This document shows positions 1-7,500 of a stretch of DNA of 8,143 nt, in pieces. Every line of letters begins with the position of its first letter. Positions within the stretch are counted from its first letter, which is position 1. The stretch is from Planctomycetota bacterium. GTDB lineage: Bacteria; Planctomycetota; Planctomycetia; Pirellulales; Pirellulaceae. The stretch is from positions 1 through 8,143 of the forward strand of contig JAPLNJ010000874.1 of the NCBI GenBank assembly GCA_026692885.1, given 5' to 3'. The notes beneath the pieces are model-generated. The model did no database searches, had not been told where the DNA came from, and worked only from the letters and a program-made list of their open reading frames with translations. A program made the position numbers and the translations under genes.

Positions 1-332
1 TCGATGGAGACGACTTGATCCGAGCGGCCTTGTAGGGTGGGCCAGAGCGGACCCTTTCCGACCGACCCAAGACCGTCACTCGACTCAGCCATCGTCGGAG
101 CACCTGACCTGCCAAGAACCGAGCGCCGGCCCACCAGGATCTGCTTCCCATCCGAATACTCTCCCGGCACGGAGCGTTCGATGGCCGTCATGCCGCTCTT
201 CAAGCGGATGGTCAGGCCGCGTTGATCGGCCCGGAGCGACACGGCGGGACAGGGTCCGCGCGGCGACGTTCCGAGCGCATGACGAAAGACGGCCCGCACT
301 TGGCGGGCCAGGGGGCGCGTGAGGGTGATCAC
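1..332 (-). CDS. Partial minus-strand gene, possibly a sliding-clamp (DnaN)-like protein
   Basis: The frame is open from a GTG start at 332 to the window edge (110 codons, no stop). A GAGG ribosome binding site lies at 345-342, nine bases before the start, which supports this start. The product begins VITLTRPLARQVRAVFRHAL and later has an alternation of predicted strands (VSLRA, GLTIRL, SVPGEY, KQILV). This order, a helix followed by short strands and then a second helix, resembles the first domain of a bacterial beta clamp, and I recall clamp-like proteins of this style from planctomycetes. That is pattern memory only, with no diagnostic motif. After about residue 65 the protein-like character weakens, so a frameshift near the edge is possible. 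It is divergent from the toxin-antitoxin pair and has no obvious tie to the right-hand operon. Coding is moderately likely; the function is weak. Confidence 0.4.
   Translation of the reverse strand, partial: MITLTRPLARQVRAVFRHALGTSPRGPCPAVSLRADQRGLTIRLKSGMTAIERSVPGEYSDGKQILVGRRSVLGRSGAPTMAESSDGLGSVGKGPLWPTLQGRSDQVVSI
36..48. repeat. GTGGGCC-core repeat unit, inverted copy at 645-657
   Basis: GGTGGGCCAGAGC at 36-48 recurs exactly as its reverse complement at 645-657. A related unit, AGACCGGCCCACGT, occurs at 599-612 and again at 7225-7238 inside the long coding sequence. These look like members of a dispersed palindromic repeat family rather than coincidence, although 13-14 base matches alone are weak. 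The left copy lies inside the proposed minus-strand gene, which counts slightly against that gene being intact. Confidence 0.35.
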
Positions 333-689
333 AATGCAGATCCTCAAAGAAGTCGACACAGGGGGCGCATCCAGCTCGCTCCGCAGGCGAGCGAGCTGAC
401 AGGGCGAGATCGAACAAGCGAAGCGGCTTACGCCGCACAAGCACGGACCCGCGGGCGGTGCAGACTGACGCGGCGGTCAGCATCGAGCCGATCCCAAGCG
501 ATGCGGAGCGGCTCGCGTTCGATGGGGATGCGGGTCAGGACGACGAATCCCATCTGAGCGATGGTGTCCACGGATTCTCCGGTCCGTGTCCGATCCGCAG
601 ACCGGCCCACGTAGGTCGGTCGACCGATGCGAATTCGATGTTTTGCTCTGGCCCACCTCACGGCTTGACTTGGGTCATCCCGCATTGGC
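333..689. other. Gene-poor stretch between divergent genes
   Basis: No convincing gene is seen here. On the minus strand a frame ending in TAA at 428 reads plausibly over roughly 640-430 (for example GESVDTIAQMGFVVL), but its upstream part is antisense to the toxin-antitoxin genes and it has no credible start, so at best it is a gene remnant. The stretch also holds GTGGGCC-core repeat units (around 599-612 and 645-657) like those elsewhere in the window. Confidence 0.4.
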
Positions 690-719
690 TTGACAGCGGC
701 GAACTGGAACGCGTAGAGT
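690..719 (+). promoter_or_regulatory. Candidate sigma70-type promoter of the toxin-antitoxin pair
   Basis: A perfect -35 hexamer TTGACA (690-695) is followed after 18 bases by TAGAGT (714-719), which matches four of six bases of the -10 consensus. It ends 51 bases before the antitoxin start, a normal leader for a toxin-antitoxin operon. Antitoxins of this kind usually repress their own promoter, but I see no clear operator palindrome here. Confidence 0.45.
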
Positions 720-770
720 GACCAGTGCAGGTTGGGGCGCAGTGAGCAACTACTCGTGGAGAGCGGACGA

Positions 771-959
771 ATGTCGACCACGACCAAAGAGGCGGTGATC
801 GAGATGATCCAACGGATGCCGGACGATGCCAGCGTCGCGGACATCATGGCGGAGCTGTACCTTCGCAAGAAGGTCGACTTGGGCCTTCGGCAGTTGGACG
901 CCGGGGAGACGGTCGAACACGAAGACGTCGTGCGAAGGCTGCAGCGATGGCTCGTCTGA
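771..959 (+). CDS. Antitoxin of a ParE/RelE-type toxin-antitoxin pair
   Basis: This 62-residue acidic protein would bind and neutralise the toxin encoded by the overlapping downstream gene. A longer frame opens at a TTG at 732, but the ATG at 771 is preferred because GGAGAG (758-763) lies seven bases before it. The N-terminus is helical (TKEAVIEMIQRMPDDASVADIMAELYLRKKV split over residues 5-35), and the tail ETVEHEDVVRRLQRWLV (residues 46-62) is the kind of C-terminal segment seen in small antitoxins that wrap ParE/RelE toxins. It is not clearly a CopG, PHD or HTH antitoxin, and DNA-binding residues are not obvious. Its last 13 bases overlap the toxin start, implying coupled translation. Confidence 0.75.
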   Translation: MSTTTKEAVIEMIQRMPDDASVADIMAELYLRKKVDLGLRQLDAGETVEHEDVVRRLQRWLV

Positions 960-1264
960 GGTGGTCGCTCCAGGCGGCGCAGGACCTGGAGGACATCTGC
1001 GACTTCTTGGCGCAGGACTCTGAGCAGTACGCCTGTGTCTTTGCTCAGCGCGTGATGTCGATCATCGAGTCGATCCCGGCGAATCCGCGATTGGGCAGCA
1101 TCGTGCCGGAGTACAATCGCGATGATCTGCGGGAACGCCTTTTTCACGGCTACCGCATCATCTATCGGCTTCGCGGGCAGGCCATCGAGATGGTCACCAT
1201 TACGCACGGAGCCCGGCTGCTGTTGCCGAATCTGCTGCGGGAGGATGAAGGCGATGACCCATAA
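947..1264 (+). CDS. ParE/RelE superfamily toxin
   Basis: This 105-residue protein has the typical length and layout of the ParE/RelE fold: a W near the N-terminus followed by helices (AAQDLEDICDFLAQ, residues 10-23), the loop IPANPRLGSIVPE (43-55), then LRERLFHGYRIIYRLRG (61-77) and a final strand with TITHGARLLL (84-93). The YRIIYR and THGAR blocks are family hallmarks. RelE members cut mRNA on the ribosome and ParE members poison gyrase; the sequence does not decide between them. The start at 947 overlaps the antitoxin by 13 bases. A stable toxin beside an unstable antitoxin would stabilise the locus or act as a phage-response module. It is separated from the protease operon by more than 500 bases and is probably transcribed on its own. 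Confidence 0.85.
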   Translation: MARLRWSLQAAQDLEDICDFLAQDSEQYACVFAQRVMSIIESIPANPRLGSIVPEYNRDDLRERLFHGYRIIYRLRGQAIEMVTITHGARLLLPNLLREDEGDDP

Positions 1265-1796
1265 TCTGTCGCGGACACCGGTCGTGATGTGATCGCACCG
1301 TGGAAGTCACCGTCGGTCGCTCCTGGCGCCGTCCCGTCACCCTGTCACCCCGTCCTCCTCCGCGGCGGATGAGCCGGACGCTGGCTTCCGGGTAGGGGAG
1401 CGACATCGACTGCCAGGTGCCCACGAGTTGGTGGCGGACATTGGTCACGGCGAGGAAGGCCGGATGGCGGGTCGAGCAATTTCTTACCCGCGGACAGGTA
1501 TTAGCCCTCGGCGCCGAACGTATCGGCGGCTTGGGCTTTTTGTTCGGGCGTCAAGGTCTTGCGCACACCGAACCAGCAGTCTGCCGCAGCACTTGGTTGT
1601 TGCGCAGCGGCGGCGGCTCGATACCTTGGACGATCGATCCCTTGACAACGCCTGCCCGCGGCGTCAACGTAACGTGAGGAACGAACCCTTCTTCCGGCGA
1701 ACGACAGGGTACTACGCCGGATCGCGGATAGCGGGTCGCCGAACGTGGTGTCTTGAGGGGCTCGAACGGGATCGCAAACACAGAGGAACGAAAACC
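1265..1796. other. Intergenic stretch before the protease/AAA+ operon
   Basis: About 530 bases without an intact gene. It contains the minus-strand remnant listed separately (about 1360-1582). The rest holds no gene I can support. A perfect TTGACA at 1642-1647 could be the -35 of the downstream operon, but the matching -10 is poor (CAACGT after 17 bases, or TAACGT after 22), so the operon promoter is not securely located. No clear rho-independent terminator is visible after the toxin gene. Confidence 0.35.
1360..1582 (-). pseudogene. Decayed fragment of an unidentified gene, minus strand
   Basis: Read on the minus strand, three pieces in two frames form one continuous protein-like text: CWFGVRKTLTPEQKAQAADTFGAEG (split here as CWFGVRKTLTPEQ and KAQAADTFGAEG), then a TAA stop (1503-1501), then YLSAGKKLLD, then after a shift near 1470 the text TRHPAFLAVTNVRHQL and TWQSMSLPYPEASVRLIRR. 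The phrases match my memory of a planctomycete family of phage- or mobile-element-like hypothetical proteins, with a conserved ..SAGKKLLDT.HPAF..VT..R... and SLPYPE core. An in-frame stop, an apparent two-base loss and abrupt loss of similarity below 1360 mark it as dead. Further similarity may extend upstream to about 1680 in another frame. Function unknown. Confidence 0.45.
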
Positions 1797-2111
1797 ATGA
1801 GTGAGCCAATGTCCCTGGCGGACATGATCGTCAAACTGAGAAAGGACCTTCGCGAGGCTCAGCAGCAGGCCGCGGAGGAGGATCTGCGATTTCAGGTCGA
1901 GGAGATCGAGCTGGAAGTCCAGGTCACCACGGCCAAGGAAGGCGAGGGCAAGGTCGGGGTGAACTTCTGGGTCTACACCGCCGAGGCCGGCGGCGGCATC
2001 CGCCGCGAGGACGCCCACACCCTGCGGCTCAAGCTGAAACCGCTGGCAGGCGGCGAACGGAGCTCTGGGACGCTGGAAATCAGCGACGTTGAGGAACGGT
2101 CAGGCTCTTGA
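1797..2111 (+). CDS. Trypco2-like (trypsin-co-occurring domain 2) protein
   Basis: This 104-residue protein has the layout I associate with the Trypco2 domain: an N-terminal helix MSLADMIVKLRKDLREAQQQA (residues 5-25, here split as MSLADMIVKL and RKDLREAQQQA), then LRFQVEEIELEVQVTT (30-45), a loop, KVGVNFWVY (52-60), and HTLRLKLKPL (74-83). Trypco domains are named for occurring beside trypsin-like proteases in bacterial conflict systems, and here the next gene is exactly such a protease, 53 bases downstream. The likely role is as adaptor, inhibitor or substrate of the protease; this is inference. The frame is open upstream to 1428, but the ATG at 1797 is chosen because GAGGAA (1783-1788) lies eight bases before it and protein-like character starts there. 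No signal peptide or membrane segment. It is the first gene of the operon. Confidence 0.8.
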   Translation: MSEPMSLADMIVKLRKDLREAQQQAAEEDLRFQVEEIELEVQVTTAKEGEGKVGVNFWVYTAEAGGGIRREDAHTLRLKLKPLAGGERSSGTLEISDVEERSGS

Positions 2112-2164
2112 TTGTTGCCGTCCGGAACGCTGCCGCGTAGCTCAATCGTTGTCCGGGAGAAACC

Positions 2165-3634
2165 ATGGACGAGAACTTGCTGGTCCGGATTTCCGTCCCC
2201 ACCGTGGACGGCAAGGCGCGGTTGGGCACCGGTTATCCGGTCGCTCGTGATCGGATCCTCACCGCCCGGCATGTGGTGACGCCGGGCCGCGACGAGAATC
2301 AACCGATCCAGATCCTATGGCCGGCTGCTGCGGACGTCTCTGGCGGCGCGACCGTCGGACGCATCGTCTGGCAAGGCGGCCCGGATCTGGACGCCGCCAT
2401 CCTCGAAACCACGTTCCCAAAGACCGTCAATACCTGGGGCATCCTGTCGGAACAGCGACCCGCGCCCGCTGCTCGCTGGAACAGCTGCGGCTTCGCTCGT
2501 GCGGGCAAAACCCCGGCGGAACGTAAGTTGATCGGCATGATCGGGCACGTGCTCGCCGTGCGGGAAAGCCCAGCTCAGCTGGAACTGGGCGTCGAGTTTC
2601 CGCCGGAGCAACGGGAACACTGGCAAGGGGCGTCGGGTAGTCCGGTTTTTGTCCGGGGCCGAATCTGTGGAGTCGTGGGCGCCTGCGAAGAGAATTTCCG
2701 CGGCAACCGGCTGGAGGCCACCGCGGTCGGGCAACTGCTGCAATTGCCGGAATTTCGTGCGGCCATTGGGTACGACGACCGTGCTGACTTGCTGGCCCAG
2801 GTGCGGCGCTCCATCGCCAGTCGCTTGGAGCGGTCTCCCGTGGCCCTGGAGACGCTGGGGCGGGAACTCAAGATCAGCAATCCCAGCAAGAACACCGCTG
2901 CGTGGGCGGCCGACCTGGCGGATACACTGGTGGCCTTGCCGGTCGAGGAACTCATTCGCAAGACGAATCAGGCCCATGTCCACCTGTTCGATGCGAGTTC
3001 CGTCCCCGCGGTCAATGATGGCGGTGCGATCGAAGAAGTTGCCAGCCTGCTGCTGCCGGTCGTCTTCGATCATGCGGTGGTGCAGAGCGTCCGCACGTCG
3101 GTCTCCTGTGGCGACGCAACGCTGGTGTCCCTGCCCGCGGGTACCCGGAGCGTCGCCGAGATCATCATGGCCGGCGTGGATCGCAGACCGGCTAGGTTCC
3201 GCACTCCCGTCGACGAACAAGAGTTCATGGACGGGGAACTCTGCCTGGGCGTCCCGCCTGAATGTGGTCGTGACCCCGCGTGTGCGGAATTCCAGCAGGC
3301 TTGGGACGACCATTTGGTAGAGAAGTTTGTCTCCCAGGAAGACCGCGAACGTTCGCGCCACGACCACAAGACTTTGGTGGACCTGGCGGCGGACGAGTTG
3401 GCGCACTTGGCCAAGGAGTACCGACGTAAACACTACTTCATTTTCGATCTGCCGCAGCAGGAAGCGGAGCGGCGCAGTTGGGAAGCCGTCATCGGGCAAC
3501 TGAAGAAACAGTACCCGGCGATCGTGTTCATCAGCCTCAGTGGCGACGGCGAGCAGATCCGCCGCGAGCGAAGCCTGTTGCGATCACTCCGCGATCTGTT
3601 ACGACGGTCGCGGAAGTCCGGGGGGAAACCATGA
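2165..3634 (+). CDS. Cytosolic trypsin-like serine protease with helical linker and unknown C-terminal module
   Basis: A 489-residue protein. Residues 1-195 form a chymotrypsin-fold protease: GTGYPVARDRILTARHVV (21-38) carries the catalytic His36, DLDAAIL (74-80) the likely Asp76, and GASGSPVF (155-162) the catalytic Ser157 (the GDSGGP position). All three triad residues appear intact. There is no signal peptide, so it should act inside the cell, unlike most secreted trypsins. Residues 205-275 are helical (LLAQVRRSIASRLE, TLGRELKI, WAADLADTLVALPVEELIRK) and resemble a small death-like or effector-associated adaptor domain. Residues 280-489 are a mixed alpha/beta module I do not recognise, with KHYFIFDLP (422-430) and PAIVFISLSGD (451-461) as likely strands and a basic helical tail. 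Ribosome binding site GGGAGA (2155-2160). The stop overlaps the MoxR start by four bases (ATGA). The likely role is effector or signal-relay protease of a MoxR-coupled conflict system. Confidence 0.85.
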   Translation: MDENLLVRISVPTVDGKARLGTGYPVARDRILTARHVVTPGRDENQPIQILWPAAADVSGGATVGRIVWQGGPDLDAAILETTFPKTVNTWGILSEQRPAPAARWNSCGFARAGKTPAERKLIGMIGHVLAVRESPAQLELGVEFPPEQREHWQGASGSPVFVRGRICGVVGACEENFRGNRLEATAVGQLLQLPEFRAAIGYDDRADLLAQVRRSIASRLERSPVALETLGRELKISNPSKNTAAWAADLADTLVALPVEELIRKTNQAHVHLFDASSVPAVNDGGAIEEVASLLLPVVFDHAVVQSVRTSVSCGDATLVSLPAGTRSVAEIIMAGVDRRPARFRTPVDEQEFMDGELCLGVPPECGRDPACAEFQQAWDDHLVEKFVSQEDRERSRHDHKTLVDLAADELAHLAKEYRRKHYFIFDLPQQEAERRSWEAVIGQLKKQYPAIVFISLSGDGEQIRRERSLLRSLRDLLRRSRKSGGKP

Positions 3635-4596
3635 AGTTTCTGTCCATCGATTCCACGACACCCATCCGCTTGGCCTCGCGAGGCAGCGTGCCGGAACAGG
3701 TGCATGTATTTGAACAGCCGAGCGTCGACGCGCTCAACGCCGCCTTAGCGGCACGCCGGTCGCTTCTGGTACGCGGCGAACCCGGCATCGGCAAGAGCCA
3801 GTTGGCGCGTGCGGCGGCCAAGGCCTTGGATCGGGCCTTTGTACAATGTGTGGTCGATGCCCGCACCGAATCTCGCGATCTGTTGTGGCATTTTGACGCC
3901 CTGACCCGCTTGGCCGACGCCCAACTCGGCCGAGCACTAGACGAAGACCCAACGGAGTTCCGGCAGCGACTGAGCGTCCAGAACTACGTCCATCCAGGCC
4001 CGTTGTGGTGGGTGTTCGATTGGCAGGACGCCCAGGCCCAAGCGGAGCGTGTTGGCGCTCCGGCCCCGACGCAACTGGACGGCGGCGATCCGCGACACGG
4101 TTGCGTGCTGCTGATTGACGAGATCGACAAGGCCGAAAGCGATGTTCCCAACGGCTTGTTGGAAGCCCTGGGCGCAGGACAGTTCACGCCGCTGGGCCGC
4201 GCCAGCCCCGTGACCGCCAGCCAGTTGCCGCCGCTGGTGGTGGTCACCACCAACGAAGAACGCTCGCTCCCGGATGCGTTCCTGCGGCGGTGCTTGGTCC
4301 TGTTCCTGAGCCTGTGCGAGACGCGGGACGACCTGGTTTCGTTATTGGTCGGTCGCGGCCGGGCACACTTCCCCCAAGCGGACGCTTCCGTGCTGCAAAA
4401 GGCCGCCGAGCTGCTGGCTAACGATCGGGAAGAGACACGCCGCACGCAACGCACGCCGCTGCCTGGGCAAGCCGAGTATCTGGACCTGGTGCGGGCCGTT
4501 CTGGAACTGGCGCCCGGCCAGCCCGACCGTCAGCGCCAGACGCTGGATACGATCGCCGGATTTGCCTTGCGCAAGCATGCCGGGGGCGCGTCATGA
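3631..4596 (+). CDS. MoxR-type AAA+ ATPase
   Basis: A 321-residue AAA+ ATPase of usual MoxR length. Walker A is GEPGIGKS (49-56), Walker B VLLIDEID (159-166), sensor 1 VVVTTNEE (203-210, Asn208), and PDAFLRRC (214-221) supplies the arginine-finger region. The segment PLWWVFDWQDA (124-134) and LLWHFDALTRL (84-94) fit MoxR relatives that handle a dedicated partner. MoxR ATPases act as chaperone-like remodelers, typically paired with a vWA-domain protein encoded next door; the following gene fills that position. Translation is coupled to both neighbours by ATGA overlaps (3631-3634 and 4593-4596). A run of G at 3620-3625 serves as ribosome binding site. All catalytic motifs look intact. An upstream in-frame start at 3478 is rejected because it lies inside the protease gene. 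Confidence 0.92.
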   Translation: MKFLSIDSTTPIRLASRGSVPEQVHVFEQPSVDALNAALAARRSLLVRGEPGIGKSQLARAAAKALDRAFVQCVVDARTESRDLLWHFDALTRLADAQLGRALDEDPTEFRQRLSVQNYVHPGPLWWVFDWQDAQAQAERVGAPAPTQLDGGDPRHGCVLLIDEIDKAESDVPNGLLEALGAGQFTPLGRASPVTASQLPPLVVVTTNEERSLPDAFLRRCLVLFLSLCETRDDLVSLLVGRGRAHFPQADASVLQKAAELLANDREETRRTQRTPLPGQAEYLDLVRAVLELAPGQPDRQRQTLDTIAGFALRKHAGGAS

Positions 4597-7500
4597 CACG
4601 CAGCACGTGCGGGCGTGCCGACTTGGCGCGCGTCCTGGCTGCCCGGGGACCGGCCTTGCTGGACATCGCCGCGCGGATGTTGGGCTACGAGCCGGCCGCT
4701 CCCGCGCATTTGGCCCTGGTGATGACGGCGCCCGTGGCTGTGGCGCGGGCTGAACCTCCGGCTGAAGACTTCACCGTCCAGCCTGCGCTGCTGGTCGACA
4801 TGCCCTGCTGGCAACTGATAGCTCACGAGATCCTGGTCGCCGACCTCCCGCCACCTGCGCCGCTCCCGGAGGAATGCGCGCCCGCCTTGGCCCTGCCGCC
4901 CCCGGAGTTTCATCCGCTGTGCTCCTGGCAGGCGCTGTTGCCACGTCTTCGCCGGGCCGCCACGGAGCAGGCCGAACGTCGCGAGTTGGATGTCGACGCG
5001 CTGATCGACCGCCTGAGCACGGGCCGGGCCATCGAACGGCTGCCGCGGAAGACCCGCTGGCGTTGGGGCGACCGGGTCCAGGTGATTGCGGACCGCAGTC
5101 ACCACCTGGTGCCGTATTGGCACGATCAGGACCTCGTGTTGGCCGCGTTGCGGCGATTGTATCCGCGCCATGCCTTCCAGACCGCGCTGATGCATGAGGG
5201 ACTTCCGGAACCCGTCTTGCTGCGCCACCAGCGGGGGCCCCGCCGATATCGCCTGCCCTCTCCCGGCTCGCTCGTCCTGGTCTTGGGCGACTTGGCCTGT
5301 TTGCAGCAGGGGGGTGAACACCGTCGGCGACTCTGGGCTCAGCTGGGGCGGCGGTTGGCCCAAAACGGGAATCGCTTGTTGGCCCTGGTGCCGTGCCCTG
5401 AGGAGCGTTGTGTGGGTGCCGCGGGGCGCGAGTGGCAGGTCTTGACCTGGGAGAAGCCGCACCGCTTGCGGATGGCCACTTCACGGGTCAGCGACGAACT
5501 GGCTGTGCGGGCGCGACGCCTGCTGCAGCTCCTGTCCCCGGCCATCCGGATCGAGCCTGAGTTGCTGCGCGCCGTCCGGTTGCTGTTGAGCGACGCGCCG
5601 CTGGACGCGGGCACCGAGTCGGACGTCTGGCAGCATCCGGCCATCCTCGGTTCCTCGTGCGTGGCGGCGACGCTCGATCCGGACGAGGCCCAGGAATTGC
5701 GCCGCGACTTCGCGCGCGAGCCGGAGGGTTTGCGCCGTCAGGTTCTGGAGTTGATATTCCGCTGGCGCACGGGCCTGCCTGCGGAGATCTGGTGGGAAGA
5801 GGTGTTGAGCCTGGACGCGGACTCGCAACGCTTGCTTCCCGACCTGCGCGATCTGGCGCGTAGCGCGCGATTCTTCGACAGACTGCCGCAGGACCTGCAG
5901 GCGTCCGCCGCTGAGGAGCAGGCCGAGGGTGCCACCCGCGCGTGGATTCGACGTTGGAGCCGGCGGCTGACCGCGACCGCCTGGACACACGAACAGGCCG
6001 GCCCCGCCTTGCGGCAACTTTGGTGGATGGTGCACCGCTTTGATCAGGACGCCATCCCTCCGCCCGGTTTCAATCCCCGGGAAGTAGCTGCCGAGTCAAC
6101 AACGGTCCATGAGTGGTCGATCACTCAAATTGGGTCGCGATTGGCCTTTGCGCGGCCGCCGAAGCCAGGCGCCCGCGCGGTGCCGGCTCCCGGCAGCCTG
6201 TTGGCGCAGATCCGGACCCGCAATGCACTGGTCCACGTAGCCCCTGTGATCAGCCCGCCATTCTGGAAATCCGGCACGCCGCCTGACTGGGCGGTGGACT
6301 GGGGCGAGGATCAGTTCGGCCTGTGGGTCGTCTTCGAAGTCGCCAGCGTCCGCCAAAGGATGCGGTGGATCACGCCGGGCACCTTCCGGATGGGCTCGCC
6401 GGAGGAGGAGCCGGGGCGGTTCGGTGATGAAGACCCGCAGCACGATGTGACCATCAGCCGGGGGTTTTGGCTGTTCGACACCGCCTGCACCCAAGCCCTG
6501 TGGCAAGCCGCGATGGGCCACAGTCCCAGCCGCTTCAAGGGAGCAGATCGGCCCGTCGAGCAGGTCAGCTGGGAGGACTGCCAGCAGTTCCTCACAAAGA
6601 TCAACCAGCTCGCGCCGGGACTCGATCTCTGCCTGCCGACCGAAGCCCAGTGGGAGTACGCCTGCCGAGCCGGGACCACGACGCCCTTCAGCTGCGGCGG
6701 TGATATCACACCCAAACAAGTCAATTACGACGGCAACTATCCTTACCAGGGCGGGCAGAAAGGGCTCTATCGCCAGCAGACCGTTCCGGTCGCCAGCCTG
6801 CCACCCAATCCGTGGGGCCTGTACGAGATGCACGGCAACGTCTACGAGTGGTGCCACGACGGCCGAAGGAAGTACGGCCGTGAAGAAGTCATCGATCCGG
6901 TGGGACCGACTGACGGGGGCGCCGTTCGGGTGCTGCGGGGCGGCGGCTGGGACAGCTACGCGCAGAGCGTGCGGTGTGCGCTCCGCTGCGTGAACCCCCC
7001 CGGCTTCCGCTACGGCAGCTTCGGTTTTCGCCCTGTTCAAGTTCAGCAGTCTCAAGGGCAAGAAATCGCGACGCCGGGAGCGGAGCCGGCTGGTCCGGCG
7101 CTGGGCCGGAAGGGCGCAGCCCGGCCCACGCAGGACCAGCCTGGCGGAGCGGAACTGGTTCGTTTGCCAGCGCCGGGCACTCACGTGGCCGCGTCTCTCC
7201 GAGACGCGAAACCGGGTCTCGGAGAGACCGGCCCACGTGTTACGAACATTCGCCCCGGCTGCGACATCCCGCCGACAGCCGCGTTTGTCATCGCCACGGA
7301 TTGCGAAAAGCTGACCTTCCGGCAAATCACTCGGTCCGATTGCGCGTGGGCGTCGGCCATCGGCCGCGACCGCTTCGGGTTGTGGGTCGAGTTCGAGCTG
7401 CCTGCGAACAAAGGCAAACCGGTCACCCAGCGTATGCGGTGGATTGCTCCCGGACGTTTCACGATGGGATCGCCCCCGGAAGAACCCGGGCGGCCCTCGC

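Noticed and set aside
428..1207. Long minus-strand open frame of 259 codons
   Set aside because: Most of it is antisense to the well-supported toxin-antitoxin genes. Only the last part (about 640-430) looks protein-like, without a start, so it is at best a remnant.
1642..1675. Firm promoter call for the protease operon
   Set aside because: TTGACA is perfect but no convincing -10 lies at the right distance.
1428..1796. In-frame upstream extension of the Trypco2-like gene
   Set aside because: The extension reads as low-quality basic sequence, and a good ribosome binding site and protein-like text start only at 1797.
2315..3499. Minus-strand open frame of 394 codons
   Set aside because: It is a shadow of the protease gene, which has an intact catalytic triad, a good ribosome binding site and coupling to MoxR.
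4530..5484. Minus-strand open frames opposite the N-terminal half of the giant protein
   Set aside because: Their composition is Arg/Pro/Gln-rich with no motif, and the plus frame is continuous and coupled to MoxR by ATGA.
6351..7037. Active formylglycine-generating enzyme for sulfatase maturation
   Set aside because: The cysteine pair expected near the RGGSF region is absent in module 1 and in the restored frame of module 2, and no sulfatase gene is present; a binding role is more likely.
7088..7239. Palindromes as a rho-independent terminator ending the gene
   Set aside because: The reading frame continues through them into a second full FGE module and no T-run follows.
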